Made by a program: the position numbers and the translations under genes
Notes under the pieces: generated by a model
Seen by the model: only the letters and a program-made list of their open reading frames with translations
What the model was told of the DNA's origin: nothing
Databases searched by the model: none
Shown: in pieces, positions 32,880-43,800 of the stretch
Layout of the letters: each line of letters starts with the position of its first letter
Position numbering within the stretch: the first letter of the stretch is position 1
Source: CAZWDL01 sp964632995
GTDB lineage: Bacteria > Bacteroidota > Bacteroidia > Chitinophagales > Saprospiraceae
Direction: 5' to 3'
Length of the DNA: 64,000 bases
Assembly (NCBI GenBank): GCA_964632995.1
Contig: CAZWDL010000012.1
Span: 1 to 64,000, forward strand

Positions 32880-35800
32880 TCAGTCATTTGAAAAGCGGGA
32901 GGGCGATTTTCCAAACCGCTTCTTAAAACTCCGGGAGAAAGAGCGGGCGTCGCCGTAGCCGACTTTGGCCGCCACCAGGGCGACGGAGGTATTACCCTGG
33001 TTTTCGAGCAGGCGGCGGGCTTCGTCGAGGCGGACCTCCTGCAGATATTGCCCGGGCGTTAGCCCGGTCAGGCGTTTCAGCTGGCGCAGCAGGGTGGATT
33101 CGCTCATGGCGAATTCCCGGGCCAGAGAAGCAACCGAGAGGATATTATTGGAAAAGTGTTTCTGGACATAAGCTTCAAAGGACTCCAGCCATTCCCGGTC
33201 GGTTTTGGAGAGGGCGGGGCTGCTTTCTCCCGGTTCAGCTTCGGTCATGGCTTCCCGGCGCCGGATCGCCTGGTTTTTCAAGAGGTTGTCGATTCTCACC
33301 AGTAGTTCTTCCTCGTCGAAGGGCTTGAGCAGGTAGTCATCCACTCCGATACGGAGTGCTTTGAGCTTATCCCGGACATCCGCCCGGGCGGTCAGCATGA
33401 TGACGGGGAGGTGGCGGGTAGTTTTGTCGGATTTCAGTCGTTCCAGGAGCTGGTAGCCGTCCATCACCGGCATCATGAGATCACTCAGGATGAGTTGGCA
33501 GTTGGTCGCTGACGGTTGGCCGTTGGCTGCCAATTGCTCGAGGGCTGCCTGTCCGTTATCGGCGGTGAGCACCCGGTATTTTTTCGATAGGACCAGACGA
33601 AGGTAATCCTGCAGTTCGGGGTTGTCTTCCACGACCAGGATAGTGGGTTTTGATCCTGTCGAACTCGTCTTTTCCTCCTTCGCTTTTTTTGGGCGGGAAG
33701 CTGGGGGAACAGCGCTCATGCCGTCACTGCTGGGTGGCGGACTGTCGTCCGGCAGGGATTCGGGCAGAGCGCTCTCCTTATTGGCGTTCGGGGAGGGAGC
33801 GTCTGCCATTTCTACCGGGAAGGTTATCCGGAAAAGGGCGCCCTGCCCCGGCTCGCTTTCCACTTCGATCTTTCCGCCGAAGAGTTGGGTGTACTCGTGG
33901 CAGAGGGCGAGACCGATGCCCGTTCCGCCTTCCACCGGCTTGTCAGGCCGGTTGGTTTGGAAGAACCGGTCGAACAGGTGGGGAAGGTCATCGGGATGAA
34001 TGCCGGGCCCGGAGTCGGTGACGATGAGCTGAAGGTTGCCGTCTTCTACCGACACCTCGGCCCTGATCTTTCCACCGGGCGGGGTGAATTTAAAGGCGTT
34101 GGAGAGCAGGTTGTACAGAATCTGCCTGCATTTTGCCTGGTCGATCTGGACAATCAGGTGCTCGTCCGGATGAATTTCAAATGCAAAATCAATTTCCTTA
34201 CGCTGAGCCAGGGATTCGAACTGTGCCAGGTACCGACAGAAAAAGAGGGACAGGCGGGTGGGTTTTTCATTAAGCTCCATTTTGCCCATGTCCAGTTTTC
34301 CCAGATCCAGAATTTCGGTAACCAGGTGCTCGAGCTGTCTGCTGCTACGGTTGGCCATTCGCAGCAGCTTATTTTGTTTTTCCGTCAGTTTTTTCTCTTT
34401 TAACAGGGAGGTGATAGGGCCGAGGACAAGGGATAGCGGAGTGCGCAATTCGTGGCTGACATTGGTAAAAAAACGGGTCTTGAAGCTGTCCAGCTCCTTT
34501 AAACGGGCCGCCTCTTCTTGTTCTTTTGCCAGGGCGCTTTGCAGCATCCAGCGTTTTTTAAAAATGTAGAAAATGAGATACAGGAAGCCTAAAAGGATTA
34601 CAAAATACCCGACGTAGGCCCCGGAGGTCCGCCACCAGGGCGGACGGATGACGAAGGCGTATTCGATGGGCTCGCTCCATTTTCCCGCTCCCAGGCCGGC
34701 GCTCACTCTAAGGATATACGTGCGGGGAGGAAGGTTGCGGTAGTCCACTTTTGGCTCGCGATACGCGCGGCTCCATCCTTTGTCGACCCCTTCGAGGAAA
34801 TACCTGTATTTGACCGTTTGCGGCCGCTTCCAGTCGGAAGCCGAGAAATGGAAAGCAAGGTGGTTTAGATCATAAGGTAAGGTCATGGTCACCGGGAAGT
34901 TCGAAAAGGCCGCCACCGAATCGAAGGATTCGATCAGGTCCTGGCCAAAGCGGAATTGATCGCGGTAAGCCTCCTCTGACAACCTGCGGAAATCCACAAA
35001 TTCCTGATTGATCTCGATGTGGGCGATTTGAAGGTTTTGAGGAGGCCCGGTTGATAATTGAAATCGATTCAGGTCGAGCATAGTAACACAGGATATGGTG
35101 CCCCACCAGATTCCATTTTGATGGTCCAGACAGACGCTGTTGGCCTGGAAGTCCAGCCTTCTCAGTCCTTCTTCCTTTCCAAAGGCCGTGAATGATCTGG
35201 CCGGCGCAGCAGCCGTTCCGGAAGCGCTTCCCTCGGGCAGCGTCTCAATCAGAGTGATCCCTTTTTCGGTACTCACCCATATATTTCCCTGTCCATCTTC
35301 CAGCAGGGACCAGATGACATTGTTGCTCAAGCCGTCCTGCGTGGTGTAATGGATCATTTCCGGCTCCTTGTCCTGGCGGAGTTCCTGGTCGGGAGCGTAG
35401 CAATTCAATCCGTTCCCAAAGGTGCCGAACCAGATATTACCCTGCCGGTCTTCCAGTATGGAACGAATGTCATTGCCGGCTAACCCTTCCTGAGTAGTGA
35501 AATGAGTGAAGTAGCCTGGCGTACCGTCCGAATAACTGGTTGGGGGTTCGAAGCAGCTCACGCCTTCGCTGGTCCCCAACCAGATACGGCCCCGCCGGTC
35601 CTCGAGAATACACCGGACGCTGTTGCTGATCAGTCCTTCCTCGGTCGTAAACTGGGTAAAGGTTTTGCCGTCATAGCGGCTTACCCCGCTGGTGCTCCCC
35701 ATCCATATTCCGCCCCGGCTGTCTTCCAGGAAGGACTTCACCCCTTTGGCAATCAATCCCTGTTCCGTTTTGAAATTGGTAAAGGTTTTGCCGTCAAAAC

Positions 35801-37433
35801 GGCTTACGCCTCCCGCGGTCCCGAACCATACATTTTCGCGGCTGTCTACCATGATCGATAGAATTTCACCGTGCACCAACCCTTCCCGGGGAGTGAAGTA
35901 GGTAAAGCGCTCCGGCCTGCCGTCCGGATAGGTGTTTTCTGTCTCGCAAAGAATCGCCGCACCTTCGGTGGCGAACCACAGGTGACCCCGGCTGTCTACT
36001 GCAAGAGCGGTAAAATCACTATTGCTGAAGGGCTCTTTGGCGCTGAGGTGGATAAATCCGTTTGGGTTGAGCCGATAGGCGCCGCTGCCGCCGCTGCCGA
36101 ACCACAGGTTTTTCCGGCTATCCTCCATCAGGCAACGAATGGTCTTGCCGGACAACCCTTCCCCGGTTGAGTAATAGGTGAAATAACGTCCATCGTAGCG
36201 GCTGGCGCCGCCGTCGCTTCCAAACCACAGATTATCCTGGTTATCCAGCAGAATATAGAGGACCTGATTGCTGAGCAGCCCCTCTTTCCGGGTGAATTGC
36301 ACAAAACTGTCCTGCGATAAAGCAGCCAGGCTGCCAGGCCGGTAGCAGGTCACACCGTCGCGGGTCCCAAACCATATATTCCCCCCCTTGTCCTCCTCTA
36401 TGGAGTAGATCATATTGTGAGTCAATCCTTCCCGGGTGGTGTAATGGGTGAAACGGGAGTCGGGATCATAGCGGCATACGCCGTTGGCGGCGCCCATCCA
36501 CAAATGTCCCCGGCTGTCCTCCAGAAGAGCAGTAACGTTATCGTCAATCAATCCTTCCCGCGTGGTAAAGTGAGTAAAGCTAAGCGGACCCTGCTCATTC
36601 TCTTCGGCAGGCAGGTGCATCAGTACTCCGGCAGTAGTTCCAAACCACAGATTTCCACGTTTGTCCTCCAGGATGGCCTTGACTTCATACCGGTCGGCTC
36701 CAGTTTCGGGCAGGTAATGGATAAAGCGATGGCCGTCGTAGCGGGTTATGCCGTTGGTCGTTCCAAACCACAAATGTCCCCGGCTGTCCTCCAGAATAGT
36801 TCTGACGGCATTTTGCATCAGTCCTTCCTCCGTAGTATAATGGATAAAATGATGACCGTCGTAACGACAAATACCGTAAGAGGTTCCGAACCAAAGAAAC
36901 CCCTTGCTGTCTTCCAACATATAGTTGATATAAGAGGACATCATCCCCTGGTCCACATCCAGGTTTTGAATATCGTAGGAAGCCTCATCACTGATGCGGG
37001 GAGGCAAAGCGGAAACCGGCTTCGGTTGGCGGGCAGGCTTAACTACCACCTGGACGGGGATGGATTCCGGCAGCGGGACGCCGTTTTCGCCAGGATGGAC
37101 ACGGGGCAATTGCTCCGGTATTATTACCCGCTTCGGCTCGCCGACGGCCCGGGTGTTACTGCGAACCGGGAGGCTTTGCGGCTGCCCTTGCAGGGGAATG
37201 GTCTGAGGAGGAGCTACGCTGTCCGGATGGATTCGCCTGCCATTGGCGGGGAAGGAGAGGCGGGGCTTTCGATGGGATGAACTGCCGGAAGGAAGTGTTT
37301 GATCATCCCGGGTTAAGAGGCCCTCCCGCACTTCCGGCTCCAATTCACTGTTTTCGCTACAGGAGAACGGCAGCAAAAACAACAGGAGAAAGATAAACAA
37401 CCCATATTTAAATAAACCAGGTAATGCGTTCAT
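32880..37433 (-). CDS. Hybrid two-component system protein (propeller sensor, kinase, receiver, AraC-type output)
   Basis: About 1517 residues. A lipoprotein-like signal (LFIFLLLFLLPFSC) leads to a Pro-rich linker (about 25-150), then about fourteen two-component propeller repeats (each like SRGHLWFGTTNGITRYDGHR, about 155-790), a Y_Y_Y domain (about 800-930), one membrane helix (AYVGYFVILLGFLYLIFYIF), HisKA with NVSHELRTPLSLVLG, HATPase with N-box LLSNAFKFTPPGG, a receiver with LILSDLMMPVMDGYQ, and an AraC HTH (FAMSESTLLRQLKRLTGLTP). HTCS proteins sense a sugar or other ligand in the periplasm and control nearby genes. No SusC/SusD locus is adjacent; the divergent neighbour is the CHAT-nSTAND1 gene. 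The ATG at 37433 is preferred over one 42 bases upstream. Confidence 0.92.
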   Translation of the reverse strand: MNALPGLFKYGLFIFLLLFLLPFSCSENSELEPEVREGLLTRDDQTLPSGSSSHRKPRLSFPANGRRIHPDSVAPPQTIPLQGQPQSLPVRSNTRAVGEPKRVIIPEQLPRVHPGENGVPLPESIPVQVVVKPARQPKPVSALPPRISDEASYDIQNLDVDQGMMSSYINYMLEDSKGFLWFGTSYGICRYDGHHFIHYTTEEGLMQNAVRTILEDSRGHLWFGTTNGITRYDGHRFIHYLPETGADRYEVKAILEDKRGNLWFGTTAGVLMHLPAEENEQGPLSFTHFTTREGLIDDNVTALLEDSRGHLWMGAANGVCRYDPDSRFTHYTTREGLTHNMIYSIEEDKGGNIWFGTRDGVTCYRPGSLAALSQDSFVQFTRKEGLLSNQVLYILLDNQDNLWFGSDGGASRYDGRYFTYYSTGEGLSGKTIRCLMEDSRKNLWFGSGGSGAYRLNPNGFIHLSAKEPFSNSDFTALAVDSRGHLWFATEGAAILCETENTYPDGRPERFTYFTPREGLVHGEILSIMVDSRENVWFGTAGGVSRFDGKTFTNFKTEQGLIAKGVKSFLEDSRGGIWMGSTSGVSRYDGKTFTQFTTEEGLISNSVRCILEDRRGRIWLGTSEGVSCFEPPTSYSDGTPGYFTHFTTQEGLAGNDIRSILEDRQGNIWFGTFGNGLNCYAPDQELRQDKEPEMIHYTTQDGLSNNVIWSLLEDGQGNIWVSTEKGITLIETLPEGSASGTAAAPARSFTAFGKEEGLRRLDFQANSVCLDHQNGIWWGTISCVTMLDLNRFQLSTGPPQNLQIAHIEINQEFVDFRRLSEEAYRDQFRFGQDLIESFDSVAAFSNFPVTMTLPYDLNHLAFHFSASDWKRPQTVKYRYFLEGVDKGWSRAYREPKVDYRNLPPRTYILRVSAGLGAGKWSEPIEYAFVIRPPWWRTSGAYVGYFVILLGFLYLIFYIFKKRWMLQSALAKEQEEAARLKELDSFKTRFFTNVSHELRTPLSLVLGPITSLLKEKKLTEKQNKLLRMANRSSRQLEHLVTEILDLGKLDMGKMELNEKPTRLSLFFCRYLAQFESLAQRKEIDFAFEIHPDEHLIVQIDQAKCRQILYNLLSNAFKFTPPGGKIRAEVSVEDGNLQLIVTDSGPGIHPDDLPHLFDRFFQTNRPDKPVEGGTGIGLALCHEYTQLFGGKIEVESEPGQGALFRITFPVEMADAPSPNANKESALPESLPDDSPPPSSDGMSAVPPASRPKKAKEEKTSSTGSKPTILVVEDNPELQDYLRLVLSKKYRVLTADNGQAALEQLAANGQPSATNCQLILSDLMMPVMDGYQLLERLKSDKTTRHLPVIMLTARADVRDKLKALRIGVDDYLLKPFDEEELLVRIDNLLKNQAIRRREAMTEAEPGESSPALSKTDREWLESFEAYVQKHFSNNILSVASLAREFAMSESTLLRQLKRLTGLTPGQYLQEVRLDEARRLLENQGNTSVALVAAKVGYGDARSFSRSFKKRFGKSPSRFSND

Positions 37434-37889
37434 GGGGCTCAGGGCAAACTTTTTAGTGACTAGTGCCGGAGACACAAAGTCTAACTAAATTAACACTTTT
37501 TGAAAAATAATGTTGTGTTGTTTTACGGTTTTAAGTAGCCGGACAGAATTACGCTGTGTCTGAAAAGACTGAAAGACTTGGTGACAAGGAGATCGGGAGA
37601 ATGATAAAATGGAAGATCTCCCAATCACCAGGCCCTCATGTCTACTTGTCCTTTTAAGTTTTACAGCGCTTATTTTTATTTAATTTTCAGTTTGTAGCCA
37701 TTCAGGAGAGGATGGTTAGAGTTCTCCAATTAAATCTCTTAGCTTACGGGTTTCAAAAATATATCTCCGGGTTAACAGTCCTTGGATAAGATTTATCAAA
37801 TTTCCTTTTCCAGTTTTTTTTTATTTTAGTTTTTGTTTATTTTTTGCCGAAAGGCGTCAAATTAAATCGCCTTTCCAACCCATACCTAA
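37434..37889. other. Divergent intergenic region between HTCS and CHAT gene
   Basis: The 456 bases contain no gene. The part near 37565-37640 has an imperfect inverted repeat with GGTGACAAGGAGATCGGGAG facing AGATCTCCCAATCACC. The last 100 bases before the CHAT gene are very AT-rich with long T runs (37801-37850), including TATTTTTTG, close to the Bacteroidota -7 promoter element. Both promoters must lie here. Confidence 0.5.
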
Positions 37890-40800
37890 ATGAAAAAAGA
37901 CCTACCTGTCATTTTTCTCGCCTTTGCCAACGAACAGCATGAAGGCCGGTATTTATCAAAGATTATCGAAGAGTATAAGCAGTTGTATGGTATCCTCCGT
38001 GCAGTCGCTTCCAACGAAAGCGCCAGAAGCAGCGAAGAGATGCTCTGCGAACTGGTCGTCCGGCAGAACGTGACGATCGGAGAGATTATCGATGTCTTTC
38101 AGAATCCGCTGTACAAGGACCGGATCGCCATATTTCACTACGGCGGCCACGCCGACGGTTACCAGCTTTTGCTGGAAGGAAAGGACGGTCAAAGCCAGGT
38201 GGCGCAGGGGGAGGGGCTGGTGCCTCTGTTGGGAAGACGCAAAAGCCTGAAGCTGGTTTTCCTCAACGGCTGTTCTACCCAGCAGTTGGCGCATGACCTG
38301 GTGGAGCGGGGCGTGCCGGCCGTCATCGGCACCTCCGCCTCGATTTCAGACGATACGGCGCTGATGCTGTCGAAGGGCTTTTACCAGGGCCTGGCCAAAG
38401 GCTTTACCATGGCGGGCGCCTGGGAGGAAGCCAAGGACGAGGTAAAGATGTTCAAGGATCCCAAAAAGGAGCTGCGCGGCATCAGGCGGCGGGACGAACA
38501 GGGCGGCCGCTTTCCCTGGGACGTAGAATTCCGGGATGACGCCGGCAAGGAGGTTTTTGACAGCTGGAACCTGCCTGATGAGGCTGACAATCCGCTTTTT
38601 CAACTGCCGAAACTTCCTCCGGCGCAGTTGCCTGCCTCCCCTTTTCTGTTTTTAAAACCCTATACCGGCGAACACGCAGAAGTTTTCTTTGGCCGGTCCT
38701 ATTATATCCGTGAGCTATGGCTAAAAATCGTGGAGTCCAACGCACCGCCGCTCATTCTGCTCTACGGCGAATCGGGAGCTGGTAAGTCCTCTCTGCTGGA
38801 TGCCGGCTTGCGCCCCCGCCTGGAAGCAGCTACAAAGGACGATGACCCGGCATCGCGGCTCTTCGAAGTGCGTTATCAACGGCGCGATCAGGACCGGGGC
38901 TTGGTCGGAACGCTGGCGGAGATGCTCGACTACCGGCCGGAAGAGGAGCCGGAGAAGGAGACGCCGGCGCCTCCAGCCGGTCAGGATCCCGACCTGGAAA
39001 AAATTGAGGCCATCGAAGCTCTTGCCGGTGAGCTGGAAAAGGAGGAAACGAGGAATAGTTTGCAAATTTATCTCGACCGGCACAAGGAAAGCCGGGTCGC
39101 TAAGGTAAGGAAGCGCGATGCCGCCGACCTTTACCAAAACGGCCGGCTCACCGAGTCGGCAGGGGAAAAGCTGCGCGAAGCCTGGCTGAGCATCGAAAAG
39201 GAGACCGGCCGGCAGTTGGTCGTGATTCTCGATCAAGTCGAAGAACTGTTTACGCGGCCCGGCGAGGGAATGAAACAGGAGCTGGAAGATTTGTTACAGG
39301 TGCTCAAAGATATATTCGAAAAACCCGCTGATACAGAGACCGATAAAATCCGGGGCAGGATCATCCTGGGCTACCGGGAGGAGTTCAACGCCAAAATACT
39401 GGCGCGAGTCAAAGACTACGAGCTGGCGCGCAGCACGGTTTTTTTGGAGCACCTTAATGAGGCCGACATCCGGGAAGTATTCCAGGGGCTGCAGCGAGGA
39501 AAAGTCGGTGAATACTATGGCATTACGGTTGATGAACAATTGCCGCCCCGAATCGCCGGCCACCTGTTGCGCCGCCTCAGTGCCGTAGCACCGGTATTAC
39601 AGCTGCTGCTGACCAAGCTGTGGAAGAAAACCTACGACGAAAAAACAGACTCCGCCGCCTTCACCGTCGAGGCCTATAATGAGATACAGAGTAAGCGGGA
39701 GGAAATGGAGGAGTATTTCCTCACCCAGATGCAAAAAGTGAGGGAGTGGAACCGGGAGGTAGTTGAAACCGGACTGGTGCTTGATATTTTACATCATCAC
39801 GTCTCTGATCTGGGAACCTCGCGGCGCCGGCACATCAGGGAGATCGATCAGCGATACAAGCACCTGGAGTCCGAATTCGGTCACCCGGGAGGGTTTGTAG
39901 AGAAACTAGTCAACAAGCTCAAAGACCCGGAGATCTTTCTGCTCAACGACGAGGGGCACGGGCATACCAGCCTGCCCCACGATACGCTGGCTCCCATCAT
40001 TGCCCGGGAATATCATCGCTCGGACAAGCTGGGACAGCGCTCCGCCCGAATCCTGGATATCAAGGCTCCCGATCTGCAACGGGCGGAGCAGGAAACGGAT
40101 GCCCTCAAAAAGCTGCGGCTGGACGAAAACGATCTGGAGATCGTCCAGGGCGGTAAAAAAGGCATGCGCAATCTCAGAGAAAGCGAACGGCGCTTGCTGG
40201 AGATCAGCCTCAAGGAACGGGAAAAGCGACTGCGCTTACGGCGCATACTGGTGCGCGGCGGCACCGTCGCCGGCTTGTTTATCCTTTTCCTGACTATTAT
40301 GTCCGGGATGCTTTCCATTTCTGTAACCGAGCAGCTGAACCAGGCGATCGTCAACAGCGCGCACGAGCAGTCTCTGACGGAGCTCAATCAGCCGGGAGAA
40401 GTCGACTACTACGGGGCCCTGCAGCTGGCCCAGTTTGCCTACAAAAAAAGTCCCGTCAAACGGCTGGACGTCGTGCAGAACCTGCACGGTATACTTCAGA
40501 ACCGGGAGGCCATGTCGGCTATCAACAATCAAATGTATGTTGATGAGGAGGAATTCTATTATCCGGAAGAGGACGATGCGGGCAATGCTCCTGTCGGCGA
40601 GCCGGTGATGGATCGAAAACCCTTGACACTCACCCTGCGGCCAGAAGCAAAGATCAATTCTCTGGACTACCAGGCCTCACTGGGTTTGCTGGCGAGTTTG
40701 GAAGACGGCCGTTTGGTCTATTGGCCCGGGGGGCGTCCGGACAGGGAGCGCATCGTCGATATTTCCGCGTATACCCAGGAAATACAACAGGCGATCGAAG

Positions 40801-43800
40801 CGGATCCCAGTTTGGCCAAAACACTCTGGACCCAGGTGGGATTCACCGCCGACGGCAAATACCTTCAGATGCTGGTCGGCCTCAATGCGGAAACCCTGTA
40901 TCTGTTGGATGGGAAGCCGGTCAATTCGCCTGGCGTACTTCTTTCCGATCCTTTTACGATGGAGCCGCTGGGGTTTTATGATCTGTTTACCGGAATTTTC
41001 TCTGATGAGGAGGGGAATCGCTATGCTCCCTGGGAGTTCTACGATTATTACAATGATCTTTATGAGGTGGCCATCGGAGACACGCTGGTCGATACCGAAG
41101 AGCTTTTTTACTATCAGCTGTGGGATGAGCAGCGCAATGTTTTGCGCAAAGCGGATTACCTGGACCTGCTGGCCAGAGCCTGGCCGGTCAACAACTTACC
41201 CGAGCTTTCCGGTGAAGTGCTGAACAGCCCGGAGCGTGAAGTTTCCCTTCGGGCCACCAACCTGAGCCGTAGGACCTATAACTCCTGCCTGGTCTGGAAT
41301 CCTGAAAATTTCAGCGACGAACCGATCTCCGGATTTTATGAGGAGTATACCACCTCTTACTTCTCAGCACTTTCCCAGAATTACATCCTGATCGTACGGC
41401 CGGATGGGGAAGCGATGATCAGAGATGTAGCGGGGGAAACCGTACGCTCTTTCACTATGCCGTCCGGTGCTCCGAATATCGGCGTCAGTCCGGACCGGAA
41501 TCACTTTTTTGCTGTTACCAGGGACTCCGTGCTGCTTTGGAAACTGGATGGTGTGCCGGATACGGCGTACCGGCACGAAGGCATCCGGAACTACGCCTTC
41601 TCGGCAAATGGCTCCCGGTTGCTTACCCAGTCGCCGGCGGGCGTCCGGGTGTGGTCGGCCGGCGGGCAGCTGAAGGATTTTCCCCGATCGGGGAGTGATT
41701 CCGTTGTTGTGGCCCGCTTTCTGGGTGAGGATCAACTGGTCATCGGCGCCATCACGGAAGAAGCGCCGGGAAACTTTTTGCAGCGTCTTTTCAGGGGGAA
41801 GAAGAAAAGGAGGAAAGTCCGGATCGATTACTGGAACCTCCAGGGCGGCGTGCTGGAGGAGTCCTTCGAAGCGCCCGGCGGCGGTCTGATCGACGTTGCC
41901 GTCAGTGAGGGGGGGACCTTTGCCGTGGCTATCCAGCCGGTAAGACCCGGGGAAGCCAAAGTACCGGTGGGCAATATCGGGCTGGGGGCGGCTAAGGCCG
42001 GAACCGGCAAATCGCGGCGGCCGGAAGTAAGGGCCATGGCCGTGGTGATCCCTTCCGGGGAAGCCAAAAAGGAGCTCAAAAAAAGAGACTATAACAGCAA
42101 TGGTATTCAGCCCCTGCCGGACGGCAAAGGGGAGGCGGAAGCGACCTCCAGCGTATATCTTTCACCGGGCGGCAAATACATCGTCCGGCGCTCGGGTGTC
42201 AATCAGATCGAGCTGTTCAACCTGCGGGGGATGCCGGTCAATGCCTTCGAAATAGGAGATGGTTTCTTACCGGGAGGCTATGACAAAGAACTCTTTACGC
42301 TCGATGATCACTATCTGCTTACGCATAAATCAGACGAAGCTTTCTTCTGGCACCCGGAGGATGATAAAATCGAGTGGCCGGTGTATGATCTGGACGTCTA
42401 CGACAAGCAATACTACGGGCTCGTCACTTTTACCGATTACATTCCGGGGAGAACGACGGATAATAAGTTCCTGGCTATAGTGGTACTGTTGATCGCACTG
42501 ATATTTGCGTTGCTCTATTTTTCCGATGCAATCATCCGCCTGGTGCAGCAACGGCAATATCTTGAGTTAGGGCTTTACGGCGCTGCTTTCCTCCTCCTGA
42601 GCATAATGCTGGCCGGATTGTGGAGTATCGGCATCACCGAAGAAGGGCTGATCGAAGTGGCTTTTTACAGCATGGTTTTGGCCACCCTGGGCCTGGTAGC
42701 CCTGGGAGTCATCCGGCAGCTGGGACTGGGAAAAAGACAGACGGCGGCGGCCTTCTCAGTGGCCGGTATATTGCTGTTGGCCGGTACGGGCGTTTACCTG
42801 GCCGGGGAGAATAATGAGATCCGCAAAGTGAACCAGGAGACCTACCTCAAGGACCTGCGTAAGGATTACCGCTTAAACAATTTCTATAGCAAAGGCTTTT
42901 ACGATTCCCTCTATCTGAGTACGACCGCTTCGATAGAAGGAGGCGCCGGCAATATGAAGCTGAGTGGGGCGCAACTCATGCAGGTAGCCAAAAAGCACCG
43001 GGTCGACCTGGCGAGCGATTATCAGGACGGCGAGGGGTGGTGGCTGCTGTTCAGCGCCCTGTTTATCGGGATCTTTCTGGCAGGGGTGGGCTATCCGCTT
43101 TACCGGGCCGTTCAGCGATACCGGGCCGGAAGGGTGTCCGCCTTCTACCGCATGTTACTGTGGCCACTGGGATTTCTGCTGCTGCTGGGCTGGAGCGTGA
43201 TCACGGCCGGGGAGGATTCGATGTTGATCCTCGATATTCTCAATATGGGAGCGGCGCTTATTCTGCTGGGAGCCGTGCTCCGGCGTGGCGTAATGTATTA
43301 CCGGCAGCGAAGATGGAGCCGCTTTGCCGTCTACGGATCATTGATGGGCCTGTCCGTTCTCTTGCTGGCCGAGGAGGGTGGTCTGTTTGTGCCGGCGCTG
43401 ACGGCCGTTTTCATCGAAGCGCGGCAGAGCTACCGCCGGCAGAGCTACGGCCAGGCTTTTTCCTGGGCCTTTGCCGGCCTTTTTTTGCTGTTTGGGACTT
43501 TTGCGCTTTCCATTTACTGGGGCTGGCTTGCCCTGGCGGGACTCTTGGTGCTGACGCCGCTGATCGTGCTGATCTTTTATGGTATACGACAGCAACAGCA
43601 AAGGATTCCCGTACGCCAAGCCGCTGGAAAAGGCGTATGGATGAACCGGCTGGCGATTTCCGGTCTCTGGGCGGCCGGCGTTTTCATTGCCCTGATGTAC
43701 ATGGGAGCCCTGTTGGAAGAGAGATATTACGAGGATGACCCCTACAGCTACGAAGAGGAGGGGTATCTGTACGAAGAAGTTGATGAGGAAGTTTACGAGG

